64,000 nt of DNA from an uncultured Bacteroidales bacterium (GTDB lineage Bacteria; Bacteroidota; Bacteroidia; Bacteroidales; Bacteroidaceae), in contig CADCHQ010000003.1 of the NCBI GenBank assembly GCA_902801325.1, forward strand, positions 1-64,000, written 5' to 3'. The position numbers and the translations under genes are program-made. Shown in pieces: positions 8,656 through 16,543 of this stretch; position 1 is the stretch's first letter; every line of letters starts with the position of its first letter. The notes below the pieces were generated by a model. That model made no database searches. It saw only the letters and a program-made list of their open reading frames with translations, and was not told the DNA's origin.

Positions 8656-9570
8656 ATGAAGAAGTACACGCATGCATGGCTGGCCTTTATGGCTATGAAA
8701 CGCCTGGATCAGGCTGCTCTGCCCGAGACGGAGGGCTCGGGAAAGTCGACAGTGGAGGTGAAGAGGTTCGCCAAAAGCCTCGTGCGATGGTTTAAGAATT
8801 ACCGCGACTACGTGGTGCAGGGGGCGTGGTATCCCGACGAGGTGTTCTCCGACCAGGGGGTGAGCCACGGCGTGAAGTACGTGCCGGACGAGATAAGCGA
8901 CGAACCGCGTTCGTTCAAGGCCCTGCCGGAGTCGATGGAGGTGAGACAGCTGATGATGGCGGAGTCGAGGTTGTTCGGCAGGCAGTTTACCATAGAGAAG
9001 GGTAACCTGTGTGACCGCTGCGACGCTATGGCGCACACCATCGTCGACAACTTCAAGATTCAGTACCGCGAGGACAAGGGTAACCCGATAGCGCCTTCGT
9101 CGACGCACATGGCGATGCGCTTCTTCATCATGAGTCACTATATTGCCGACGCTCACATGCCTCTGCACTGCGATGCGCGTTCGCTGGCGAAAATTCATGC
9201 GGCGGTGGAGACGCAGTGGGAGAACGGGGTGAAGAAGTCGTACAAAATAGACGAGGATAACTATCGTTTCTTCTACGACCCGGACGGCTATCCGCTGAAG
9301 ACGGACAAGGTGACGAGCCTGATGGGGGAGGTGGAGAGGAAGATTCTGGAACGGCCTTTCATCTACAACTGGGGTAACAGCGAATATAGCACGTGGGACT
9401 ACATGAGTGCCGTGACGGAGTATTCTTATCTGTTGGCCTACGAGATGTTCCCGAAGGACTTCGAGGACATGGGGTGGACGGAGTATAAGAAGAGGCCTGA
9501 GGCGCAGCGCTTCGAGGAGTACAGCGCGAAGCTGATGGCGGATGCTGCGGACTCCATCGCCCGTGCCTGA
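8656..9570 (+). CDS. Putative metal-dependent hydrolase (phospholipase C/P1-nuclease-like)
   Basis: 304 residues, no signal peptide. The segment SHYIADAHMPLHCDAR (about 162-177) resembles the zinc-binding HxxxDxxxPxH motif of the phospholipase C/S1-P1 nuclease superfamily, and the N-terminal THAWLAF could supply the Trp/His ligand region these enzymes use. A histidine in CDRCDAMAHTIVDNF could be another ligand. The substrate is unknown. It has its own promoter and no same-strand partner nearby except the HD-domain gene 119 bases upstream. Members of this superfamily are normally secreted, so the cytoplasmic form is odd. The assignment is by motif only. Confidence 0.45.
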   Translation: MKKYTHAWLAFMAMKRLDQAALPETEGSGKSTVEVKRFAKSLVRWFKNYRDYVVQGAWYPDEVFSDQGVSHGVKYVPDEISDEPRSFKALPESMEVRQLMMAESRLFGRQFTIEKGNLCDRCDAMAHTIVDNFKIQYREDKGNPIAPSSTHMAMRFFIMSHYIADAHMPLHCDARSLAKIHAAVETQWENGVKKSYKIDEDNYRFFYDPDGYPLKTDKVTSLMGEVERKILERPFIYNWGNSEYSTWDYMSAVTEYSYLLAYEMFPKDFEDMGWTEYKKRPEAQRFEEYSAKLMADAADSIARA

Positions 9571-10133
9571 CTTCACGTGTGGGTTCGCTATCGGCTGTGG
9601 GGGCCGGAGAAGTAGCGCTTGCGAAGCAAGCGAAAGGCCCCTCTCCCTAAATCCCTCCCCCGAATGGGAGGGACTTGCTCGAAGGAGTTAAAGAAGTTAG
9701 GTAGTTATCGCTTCGCTCGTCCTTCGGACAGGAGTTAAAGCCATTACTATTGCTGCTAGTTTGCAAATCATTCGGCTTAACTACTTATCTTCTTGACTCC
9801 TTCGCTCGAACTTGTTCGCTTGCGTAGTAAAGCGGAGCAAGAATCTTCAATGTTGAGACTGCGTCTCGAGCCTGCTCACGTTGACCTTTGGTCTTCCTCC
9901 GACGCGACTCGGCAGAAATAGAACAAGTTCTTATCTACTCTCGCTGCTCCGTCGGTTCGGCATAATTGAAGTAAACTTCATTCTGCTCTCGCTTAATCGC
10001 AGCCTTATGTAACTTCGTTCCATGACTTTTGTCACGACTCGGCAAAGTTGATGCGAGCATCACTCTGCTCTCGCTGTTCCAAAAGTTCAATGTTCAATGT
10101 TCAATATTCAATATTCAATGTTCAATAAACATT
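9571..10133. repeat. Composite intergenic repeat region
   Basis: No gene is visible. From left to right there is a CTTGCG/CGCAAG hairpin (about 9616-9632), a CTCCCC-family hairpin (9639-9682), GAGTTAAAG-type short repeats, and from 9855 a palindromic element beginning GAGACTGCGTCTC. This contains at least three modules of the form CTCGGCA-NNNN-hairpin-TCTGCTCTCGC, with hairpin cores AGAACAAGTTCT, GAAGTAAACTTC and GATGCGAGCATC. A heptamer array of TTCAATG/TTCAATA units ends the region (10086-10127). It is preceded at 9848-9854 by one CAATGTT unit, so the element sits inside a CAATGTT array. Confidence 0.75.
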
Positions 10134-10139
10134 AAAAAG

Positions 10140-10171
10140 TTTGGTCGGGTCGGCATTTATTCGTACATTTG
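10140..10171 (+). promoter_or_regulatory. serC promoter
   Basis: TTTG at 10140-10143 and TACATTTG at 10164-10171, spacer 20 bases: a textbook Bacteroidetes promoter with the extended TTCG before the -7 box. The predicted leader to ATG 10214 is about 37 bases. Confidence 0.75.
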
Positions 10172-10213
10172 TGTGCAAATAAAAACAGTATAACCCCAAA
10201 TAAAGAATTGACG

Positions 10214-11281
10214 ATGAAAAAGTACAATTTCAATGCCGGTCCTTCAAAGCTTCCCCGCGAAGTGATGGAGGCTACTGCTGCCGCTTGTCTCGAATTCGAG
10301 GGTAGCGGCTTGTCACTAATGGAAATGAGCCACAGAGCTAAGAACTTCCAGCCTGTGGTGGACGAGGCCGTTGCCCTGTTCAAGGAACTGCTGGACATCC
10401 CCGAAGGCTACAGCGTGCTGTTCCTGGGTGGTGGCGCAAGCCTGGAGTTCTGCATGGTTCCCTACAACTTCCTCGAGCACAAGGCTGCTTACCTGAACAC
10501 GGGTGTGTGGGCCAAGAAGGCTATGGCAGAGGCTAAGCTCTTCGGTGAAGTAGTGGAGGTGGCAAGCTCGGCAGAGAGCGTGTATTCGTACATCCCCAAG
10601 AACTTCGTGATTCCCGCGGATGCCGACTATTTCCACATCACAACGAACAACACCATCTACGGTACGGAGATTCGCAAGGAGCTGGATAGCCCCGTGCCTA
10701 TGATTGCCGATATGTCGTCGGACATCTTCTCGCGTCCCATCGACGTCAGCAAGTACAACTGCATCTATGGCGGTGCTCAGAAGAACCTGTCGATGGCTGG
10801 TGTGACCTTCGTGATCGTGAAGGACGATGCCCTGGGTAAGGTGAGCCGTCAGATTCCTACGATGCTGGATTATCGCACTCACGTGAAGGGCGGTTCTATG
10901 TTCAACACACCTCCCACAGTGCCCATCTACTGCGCCCTGCAGACCCTGAAGTGGATAAAGAAGTGCGGCGGTGTGAAGGAGATGGAGCGTCGTGCGCTGG
11001 AGCGTGCAAAGGTGGTTTACGGCGAGATTGACCGCAACAAGTTGTTCCGCGGAACAGTGGCCGAGGAGGATCGTTCGGTGATGAACCTCTGCTTCGTGAT
11101 GAACGACGAGTACAAGGAACTGGAGGCCGACTTCATGCAGTTTGCCACTGAGCGTGGCATGGTGGGCATCAAGGGCCACCGTTCGGTAGGCGGTTTCCGT
11201 GCCTCGTGCTATAACGCTATGGACATGGAGGGCGTGAATGCTCTCGTTGCTTGCATGCAGGAGTTTGAGAAGTTGCACTAA
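10214..11281 (+). CDS. serC: Phosphoserine aminotransferase
   Basis: 355 residues starting [14 protein letters not shown] at ATG 10214; an upstream GTG at 10169 lies inside the promoter and is rejected. The PLP lysine is Lys190 in [12 protein letters not shown]. Other class-V aminotransferase marks are LGGGASLEF (71-79) and [10 protein letters not shown] near the end. It converts 3-phosphohydroxypyruvate plus glutamate to phosphoserine and 2-oxoglutarate in serine synthesis. serA, encoding the preceding step, follows 169 bases downstream and DUF1015 after that, so the three make a serine unit. The GC-rich hairpins at 11299-11424 lie between serC and serA. Confidence 0.97.
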   Translation: MKKYNFNAGPSKLPREVMEATAAACLEFEGSGLSLMEMSHRAKNFQPVVDEAVALFKELLDIPEGYSVLFLGGGASLEFCMVPYNFLEHKAAYLNTGVWAKKAMAEAKLFGEVVEVASSAESVYSYIPKNFVIPADADYFHITTNNTIYGTEIRKELDSPVPMIADMSSDIFSRPIDVSKYNCIYGGAQKNLSMAGVTFVIVKDDALGKVSRQIPTMLDYRTHVKGGSMFNTPPTVPIYCALQTLKWIKKCGGVKEMERRALERAKVVYGEIDRNKLFRGTVAEEDRSVMNLCFVMNDEYKELEADFMQFATERGMVGIKGHRSVGGFRASCYNAMDMEGVNALVACMQEFEKLH

Positions 11282-11442
11282 AAGGCCCCTCTCCCAAGCC
11301 TCCCCCTAGGGGGAGGAGTGATAGGGGAGGAGATGTCTGTGATTCGAGAATTAAATCATTTTTACCAATAATTAAATAACCCCCAATATCCCAATGCTAT
11401 TTAAGCCCTCCCCCACGGGGAGGGAATGGGGTAGGGGTCGTT
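11282..11442. repeat. Two GC-rich hairpin repeats between serC and serA
   Basis: A perfect palindrome CCTCCCCC-TA-GGGGGAGG sits at 11299-11316 and a second hairpin CCCTCCCC...GGGGAGGG at 11406-11424. Both belong to the CTCCCC family dispersed in this window. The second ends only about 10 bases before serA and could affect its translation. Confidence 0.65.
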
Positions 11443-11450
11443 CTTTTGTT

Positions 11451-12368
11451 ATGAAAGTTTTAATTGCTACAGAAAAGCCATTCAGCAAGGTTGCTGTGGA
11501 TGGCATTCGTGAAGTGACTGACAAGGCTGGCTATGAACTGGCCCTGCTGGAGAAATATACAGAGAAGGCTCAACTGCTGGAGGCCGTGAAGGACGCCGAC
11601 GCCCTGATCGTTCGTTCGGACAAGGTGGACGCCGAAGTGGTGGAAGCCGCTAAACAACTGAAGATTGTGGTTCGCGCAGGAGCTGGTTTCGACAACCTCG
11701 ACCTGCAGGCTTGCACCGCCCACAACGTGGTGGCCATGAACACTCCCGGACAGAATGCCAACTCAGTGGCAGAACTGGTGTTTGGTATGCTCGTCTATGG
11801 CGTGCGTAACTTCTTCAACGGTACCAGCGGCACCGAACTGCTGGGTAAGAAACTGGGCATCCTGGCCTTCGGTAACGTGGGTCGCAACGTGGCTCGCATC
11901 GCCAAGGGCTTCGGCATGAAGGTGATGGCATACGACGCTTACTGCCCGAAGGAAGTCATTGAGCAGGCTGGGGTAGAGGCCGCCAACTGTCAGGAGCAAC
12001 TCTTCGACGAGTGCGACATCGTCTCCCTGCACATCCCTGCTACGCCTGAGACACGTCAGAGCATCAACTACGACCTCGTGGGAAGACTGAAGAAGGGTGG
12101 CATTCTGGTGAACACCGCCCGCAAGGAGGTCATTGACGAGGCAGGTCTGCTGAAGCTGATGGAAGAGCGTGCCGACCTGAAGTATCTGACGGACATCAAG
12201 CCCGACATGGACGCTGAGTTCGCCGAGAAGGCTGCCGGTCGCTATTTCGCCACTCCCAAGAAGATGGGTGCTCAGACCGCCGAGGCCAACGTGAACGCCG
12301 GCATCGCTGCCGCTAACCAGATCGTGGGCTTCCTCGAGCAGGGCATTACGAAGTTTAAGGTTAATTGA
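11451..12368 (+). CDS. serA: D-3-phosphoglycerate dehydrogenase, short form with catalytic Lys
   Basis: 305 residues from ATG 11451 (MKVLIATEKPFSKVAVDGI). The Rossmann motif is GILAFGNVGRNVA (136-148), the substrate Arg is in NTARKEVIDE (Arg224), and there is no C-terminal ACT domain, so no serine-feedback module. The usual catalytic His of TPH-x-GA is replaced by lysine in ATPKKMGAQTAEA (Lys270/271), as in the Bacteroidales/Entamoeba subtype of this enzyme. It oxidises 3-phosphoglycerate with NAD+ to 3-phosphohydroxypyruvate for serC. The stop codon lies within the first unit of a heptamer array (12364-12468). Confidence 0.95.
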   Translation: MKVLIATEKPFSKVAVDGIREVTDKAGYELALLEKYTEKAQLLEAVKDADALIVRSDKVDAEVVEAAKQLKIVVRAGAGFDNLDLQACTAHNVVAMNTPGQNANSVAELVFGMLVYGVRNFFNGTSGTELLGKKLGILAFGNVGRNVARIAKGFGMKVMAYDAYCPKEVIEQAGVEAANCQEQLFDECDIVSLHIPATPETRQSINYDLVGRLKKGGILVNTARKEVIDEAGLLKLMEERADLKYLTDIKPDMDAEFAEKAAGRYFATPKKMGAQTAEANVNAGIAAANQIVGFLEQGITKFKVN

Positions 12369-12468
12369 ACATTGAACATTGAACATTGAGCATTGAGGAT
12401 TGAACATTGATCATTGACCATTGAGGATTGAACATTGAGGATTGAACATTGATCATTGATCATTGAGC
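12364..12468. repeat. Heptamer array, 15 exact units of ATTGANN
   Basis: Fifteen consecutive 7-base units (ATTGAAC, ATTGAGC, ATTGAGG, ATTGATC, ATTGACC) run without a phase slip. Five bases are fixed and the last two vary. The array begins inside the last codons of serA and ends three bases before the ATG of the four-helix-bundle gene. Inverted copies (GTTCAAT units) follow that gene at 12833-12860. Confidence 0.95.
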
Positions 12469-12471
12469 GAT

Positions 12472-12831
12472 ATGAGGGCAGACAATCAAATACTGAATGA
12501 AACTAAGGCTTTTGCTGTACGTATCATAAGATTGTATACGTTTCTTAGGGATGTAAGAAAAGAGTCAGTATTGTCTAAACAGATGTTACGCAGTGGTACA
12601 AGCATTGGAGCAAATGTTCGGGAAAGTGTCAATGCTCAAAGTAAAATGGATTTTATAAACAAACTAAATATTGCTCTAAAGGAGGCAAACGAAACTGAAT
12701 ATTGGCTAGAGTTGTTGCATGAAACGGATTTTCTAAACGATGAGGAGTTTCTATCCATCTATGATGATTGTGGTAAAATCGTGGCAACACTCACGAAAAT
12801 CATTAAGACATCGAAAGAACGTTTATCATAA
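12472..12831 (+). CDS. Four-helix-bundle protein (23S rRNA IVS/Avd-like family)
   Basis: 119 residues from ATG 12472 (MRADNQILNETKAF). It shows the features of the family: FAVRIIRLYTFL in helix 1, the conserved LSKQMLRSGTSIGANVRES (about 39-57) and a KMDFINKLNIALKEANETEYWLELL helix pair (region about 61-85). The family was first seen in 23S rRNA intervening sequences; a relative, Avd, works with reverse transcriptase in diversity-generating retroelements. No reverse transcriptase is present here. The gene is bracketed by inverted heptamer arrays, starts three bases after one and ends one base before the other. It splits serA from the DUF1015 gene. Molecular function unknown. Confidence 0.9.
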   Translation: MRADNQILNETKAFAVRIIRLYTFLRDVRKESVLSKQMLRSGTSIGANVRESVNAQSKMDFINKLNIALKEANETEYWLELLHETDFLNDEEFLSIYDDCGKIVATLTKIIKTSKERLS

Positions 12832-12832
12832 T

Positions 12833-12860
12833 GTTCAATGGTCAATGTTCAATTTTCAAT
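12833..12860. repeat. Inverted heptamer array (GTTCAAT units)
   Basis: Four exact 7-base units: GTTCAAT, GGTCAAT, GTTCAAT, TTTCAAT. These are the reverse complement of the ATTGAAC-type units upstream of the four-helix-bundle gene, so the two arrays form an inverted pair around it. The array starts one base after its stop codon and ends eight bases before the DUF1015 start codon. Confidence 0.9.
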
Positions 12861-12868
12861 AGAATTAA

Positions 12869-14116
12869 ATGGCAACAATAAAACCTTTCAAAGGCTTACG
12901 CCCACCAAAAGAGTTTGTAGAACAAGTGGAAAGCCGCCCCTATGATGTGCTGGAAAGCGAAGAGGCTAGGGCAGAGGCAGGTGATAACGAGAAGTCGCTC
13001 TATCACATCATCAAGCCCGAAATCAATTTCCCCGTAGGTACTAGCGAGTACGACCCGCGTGTCTATGAGGAAGCCGCACGCCAGTTCCAGAAATTCCAGG
13101 ACAAGGGATGGCTGGTGCAGGACAAGGACGAACACTACTACATCTATGCCCAGACGATGAACGGCAAGACGCAGTACGGACTTGTCATCTGTGCGTATGT
13201 GGATGACTACATGAACGGTGTCATCAAGAAACACGAACTCACCCGTCGCGATAAGGAAGAGGATCGCATGAAGCACGTGCGCGTGAACAATGCCAACATG
13301 GAACCCGTCTTCTTTGCCTATCCCGACAATGCCGTCCTCGACAAACTCATCATGCGCTATGCACAGACAGAGCCTGAGTACGACTTCATTGCACCCATCG
13401 ACGGCTTCGGCCACAAACTGTGGGTGATCAGCGATGCCAACGACATTGCCACCATTACGGAGGAGTTCCGCAAGATGCCTTCGCTATACATTGCCGACGG
13501 ACATCACCGTTCGGCTGCTGCTGCACTCGTTGGTGCTGAGAAGGCTAAGCAGAATCCCAACCACCGAGGCGATGAGGAGTACAACTACTTCATGGCTGTG
13601 GCTTTCCAGGCTTCACAGCTCACCATCCTTGACTACAACCGTGTGGTGAAGGACCTGAACGGACGTACTCCGCAGGAGTTCCTGGCTGCATTGGCAGAGG
13701 ACTTCGACATCGAGTGCTGTGGCAAGGAACGTCGCCATCCGCAGAAGAAACATCAGTTTGCGCTGTATCTCGACGGCTATTGGTATCGTCTGCAACTGCA
13801 CGACGGATTGGCCGATGACTCAGATCCGATAGGGGGGCTCGACGTGAGTGTGAGCAGTAATCTTATCCTTGATAAGTTATTGGATATTAAAGACTTACGT
13901 AGTAGTAACCGTATCGATTTCGTAGGCGGATTGCGTGGTTATGAGGAACTGGAACGCCGTGTGGATTCTGGCGAAATGGCTATGGCACTGGCGCTGTATC
14001 CCGTATCGATGCAGGAAATCATGAACATTGCCGACAGTGGCAAGATCATGCCTCCGAAGGCCACTTGGTTCGAGCCGAAACTGCGTAGTGGATTGGTGGT
14101 GCATAAGTTGGATTGA
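12869..14116 (+). CDS. DUF1015 (COG4198) family protein
   Basis: 415 residues starting MATIKPFKGLRPP, typical of DUF1015. The motif IADGHHRSAAA (about 207-217) resembles the GxxR/H catalytic patch of the ParB/SerK-like fold, to which free-serine kinases belong. Other marks are FAYPDNAVLD and DFIAPIDGFGHKLW. In many Firmicutes and Bacteroidetes this gene sits next to serC and serA, as here (interrupted only by the four-helix-bundle cassette), so a role in serine metabolism, possibly serine phosphorylation, is likely by context. That role is inferred, not read from the sequence. Confidence 0.85.
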   Translation: MATIKPFKGLRPPKEFVEQVESRPYDVLESEEARAEAGDNEKSLYHIIKPEINFPVGTSEYDPRVYEEAARQFQKFQDKGWLVQDKDEHYYIYAQTMNGKTQYGLVICAYVDDYMNGVIKKHELTRRDKEEDRMKHVRVNNANMEPVFFAYPDNAVLDKLIMRYAQTEPEYDFIAPIDGFGHKLWVISDANDIATITEEFRKMPSLYIADGHHRSAAAALVGAEKAKQNPNHRGDEEYNYFMAVAFQASQLTILDYNRVVKDLNGRTPQEFLAALAEDFDIECCGKERRHPQKKHQFALYLDGYWYRLQLHDGLADDSDPIGGLDVSVSSNLILDKLLDIKDLRSSNRIDFVGGLRGYEELERRVDSGEMAMALALYPVSMQEIMNIADSGKIMPPKATWFEPKLRSGLVVHKLD

Positions 14117-14145
14117 ACAATTCATAATGAAGTAGTAATTTATTT

Positions 14146-14745
14146 TTGACCGATTCATATCTCACCATAAACGGCTCAAGCACAGGCGAATACAGCGAGA
14201 AACGCTCGAAATTCCTTGCCTTTGCCTTCCACGTTGAAAACACCGAGGAAGTAAAGCAGTTGGTGCAGCAATATGAAAAAGAATACTACGATGCCCGACA
14301 TGTATGCTATGCCTATGTGATCGGGCATCTTCATGACCAATTCCGTGCCGTAGACAACGGCGAACCTTCAGGAACTGCTGGAAAACCGATTCTCGGACAA
14401 CTTACCAAGTACAATCTCACAAATACGCTGGTTATCGTGGTTCGATATTTCGGAGGCATCAAGTTGGGTACAAGTGGACTTACGAATGCTTACAAGCAGG
14501 CAACCATCGTTGCGCTGGACAACGCAGAGATTGAAGAACGGACGGTTGACGAGATTCTCAACGTCTCGTTCGAGTATCCACTGATGAACGATGTCATGCG
14601 AGTCGTCAAGGAAATGAATCCTCGCGTGCTGAGTCAACAATTCGAAATGAATTGCCTTATTGTTCTACAAATTCGACAAAGTGAAGCACCACAATTAAAA
14701 TCGCGTCTTGAGCTTATTCGTGGCGTCTCCATATCCTCAAACTAA
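14146..14745 (+). CDS. YigZ/IMPACT family protein
   Basis: 199 residues. No ATG is available near the start; the best start is TTG 14146 (TDSYLTINGSSTGEYSEKRS), which is rare in this phylum. The UPF0029 domain covers about 15-120: RSKFLAFAFHV, DARHVCYAYVIG, NGEPSGTAGKPIL and RYFGGIKLGTSGL. A short C-terminal domain (about 135-199) of the YigZ type follows. The family is linked to stress or translation control (IMPACT in eukaryotes), but the bacterial function is not settled. It lies 29 bases after the DUF1015 gene on the same strand. Confidence 0.85.
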   Translation: MTDSYLTINGSSTGEYSEKRSKFLAFAFHVENTEEVKQLVQQYEKEYYDARHVCYAYVIGHLHDQFRAVDNGEPSGTAGKPILGQLTKYNLTNTLVIVVRYFGGIKLGTSGLTNAYKQATIVALDNAEIEERTVDEILNVSFEYPLMNDVMRVVKEMNPRVLSQQFEMNCLIVLQIRQSEAPQLKSRLELIRGVSISSN

Positions 14746-14853
14746 TGTTCCTATGCAAAATAATTGGAATCTCTGTTATGTTTAATCGAGAATTGGGAAT
14801 TCCCTATTCTATTTAATAATAAGGTAAGATATCGAAAAAGAACTATCACCTGA

Positions 14854-14923
14854 CAACTGTCAACTATCAACTGTCAACTGTCAGCTGTCAACTATCAACT
14901 GTCAACTATCAACTGTCAACTAT
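14854..14923. repeat. Heptamer array, 10 exact units of CAACTRT
   Basis: Ten consecutive 7-base units (CAACTGT, CAACTAT, one CAGCTGT) lie in the gap between the YigZ and pseudouridine-synthase genes. The rest of the 202-base gap is A/T-rich with no gene. Confidence 0.95.
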
Positions 14924-14947
14924 CAAATCACCTGTCAACTAAACTAA

Positions 14948-15853
14948 ATGAAGAATCTTTCTGGCGAACAATACGCTGCAACCAAATATAACGAATACAC
15001 CGTGCGAGAGTCATCCACCTTGCTCGAGTTCCTGATGACGGAGATGCAAGGAATCAGTAGGAACAAGGCAAAAGACATCCTGCAAGGACGCGGAATCTCA
15101 GTAGATGGTAAACTCGTGACTCGTTACGACCATCCGCTCGAACCAGGTATGGTGGTTCGCGTAAGTAAGCATCGTCGTAAGACGGAGTTGGACAGTCGTT
15201 GGATTCGCATCGTGTATGAGGATAAGGATATCATCGTTATCGAAAAGCAACCCGGCATTCTCTCTGCCGCTTCCACTGGCGGACAGTTCTGTGTGAAGAC
15301 GATTCTCGACGAGTATTTCGTGCGTCGCCATTTTAAGTGCCATGCACATGTGGTTCATCGTCTCGACAGAGAGACTTCAGGACTGATGGTATATGCTAAA
15401 ACTATTGAAGCGGCTATGTGTCTGGAGAACGATTGGAAAGGACGCGTCTTCGATCGTCGATACATTGCCGTTGTGGGCGGAGAGTTTGACAAGGAAGGTG
15501 GAACTGTGGAATCGTGGCTCAAGGACAACAAGGCATGTGTCACCTTTAGCAGTCCTACTGACAACGGCGGGAAACTGGCTATCACACACTTCCGTGTGCT
15601 GAAAAAGAATCCAAAATTCTCGCTTGTGGAACTTCGCCTGGAAACGGGACGAAAGAATCAGATTCGCGTTCACATGGCCGACCTTGGGCATCCCGTTTGT
15701 GGCGATGACAAGTACGGAAGTACGCAGAATCCACTTCATCGACTCTGTCTCCACGCCTATCGTCTCTTCCTCTACCACCCTGTCACTGGGCAACGGATGG
15801 AATTTGAGACCCCCTACCCGACTGATTTCTTAAATTTATTTATAAACAATTAA
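14948..15853 (+). CDS. RluA-family RNA pseudouridine synthase
   Basis: 301 residues: S4 RNA-binding domain at about 20-75 (LLEFLMTEMQGISRNKAKDI, with GRGISVDGK), then the pseudouridine synthase domain with the catalytic aspartate in HRLDRETSGL (Asp140), followed by LETGRKNQIRVHMADLGHPV and GDDKYG. It isomerises uridine in rRNA or tRNA; the exact site cannot be told. The gene is followed 13 bases later by the DUF4923 lipoprotein gene. Confidence 0.93.
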   Translation: MKNLSGEQYAATKYNEYTVRESSTLLEFLMTEMQGISRNKAKDILQGRGISVDGKLVTRYDHPLEPGMVVRVSKHRRKTELDSRWIRIVYEDKDIIVIEKQPGILSAASTGGQFCVKTILDEYFVRRHFKCHAHVVHRLDRETSGLMVYAKTIEAAMCLENDWKGRVFDRRYIAVVGGEFDKEGGTVESWLKDNKACVTFSSPTDNGGKLAITHFRVLKKNPKFSLVELRLETGRKNQIRVHMADLGHPVCGDDKYGSTQNPLHRLCLHAYRLFLYHPVTGQRMEFETPYPTDFLNLFINN

Positions 15854-15866
15854 AATTCAACTTGTT

Positions 15867-16535
15867 ATGAAGAAAAATCTTATTCTTGCATCCGTGCTGA
15901 GCCTTTCTGTTTTGCTCAGTGGTTGCGGCATGATGGGTGGCAACGCAGGAGGCTTACAAGGCAACAATACCGGAGGCATTCTGGGTAATGCTGGCAACGC
16001 AAACTCTACGTTGGCAAATGCTGGAACTGGTATTCTGGGTGGTATCCTTAGCTCTATTCTGGGCAATTCCACGACCAATGCCAACACCATCGCTGGTACT
16101 TGGGTTTACAGTCAGCCTAAGGTTACCTTCAAGTCAGAGAACGTGCTGGCACAGATCGGTTCGAGCGTTGCCAGTTCAAAGATTGAGTCCACACTCGATG
16201 CTCAGCTGAAAAAGCTTGGTTTCCAAGCTGGTAAGACCACACTGGCCTTCGACAATCAGGGCAACTGCCAGATGATTCGTGGTGGAAAGGCATACAATGG
16301 TACTTACACCTACAGTCAGCAGACAGGTCAGATGACCATTCAGGGTGCACTGGGTGTTGCATCAGTTACTCCTTACGTAACGGTTATGGGCAACCAGATG
16401 TACGTGCTCTTTGAAGCCGACAAACTCCTCTCTGTTTTTGGTGCTCTGTCAAGTGTTGCTAAGACCTCTGCCCTATCGTCGATTCTTTCGAGCTACAATG
16501 GACTCCAGCTTGGCTGGACAATGGTTCGCCAGTAA
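15867..16535 (+). CDS. DUF4923-type lipoprotein
   Basis: 222 residues with a lipoprotein signal (MKKNLILASVLSLSVLLSGC, lipobox LSGC with Cys20). A Gly/Asn-rich spacer (about 21-65) is followed by a lipocalin-like globular part starting TIAGTWVYSQPKVTFKSEN. This is the pattern of DUF4923 proteins of Bacteroidales. Probably anchored in the outer or inner membrane facing the periplasm; function unknown. It shares direction and close spacing with the genes before (13 bases) and after (8 bases). Confidence 0.85.
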   Translation: MKKNLILASVLSLSVLLSGCGMMGGNAGGLQGNNTGGILGNAGNANSTLANAGTGILGGILSSILGNSTTNANTIAGTWVYSQPKVTFKSENVLAQIGSSVASSKIESTLDAQLKKLGFQAGKTTLAFDNQGNCQMIRGGKAYNGTYTYSQQTGQMTIQGALGVASVTPYVTVMGNQMYVLFEADKLLSVFGALSSVAKTSALSSILSSYNGLQLGWTMVRQ

Positions 16536-16543
16536 TCCTTTAG

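Noticed and set aside
8590..9576. Long minus-strand open frame over the 8656 gene
   Set aside because: Its composition is Arg/His/Leu-rich, typical of a shadow frame, and the plus-strand protein has sensible motifs and a promoter.
10316..11278. Long minus-strand open frame over serC
   Set aside because: Shadow of a well-conserved enzyme; His/Val-rich translation with no motif.
12364..12468. CRISPR array
   Set aside because: The units are seven bases with no spacers, and no cas genes are present.
12472..12831. Avd of a diversity-generating retroelement
   Set aside because: No reverse transcriptase, template repeat or variable repeat is in the window; only fold similarity remains.
12364..14116. 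DUF1015 gene as part of the four-helix-bundle cassette
   Set aside because: The inverted array ends before it, and DUF1015 is commonly linked to serA without the cassette.
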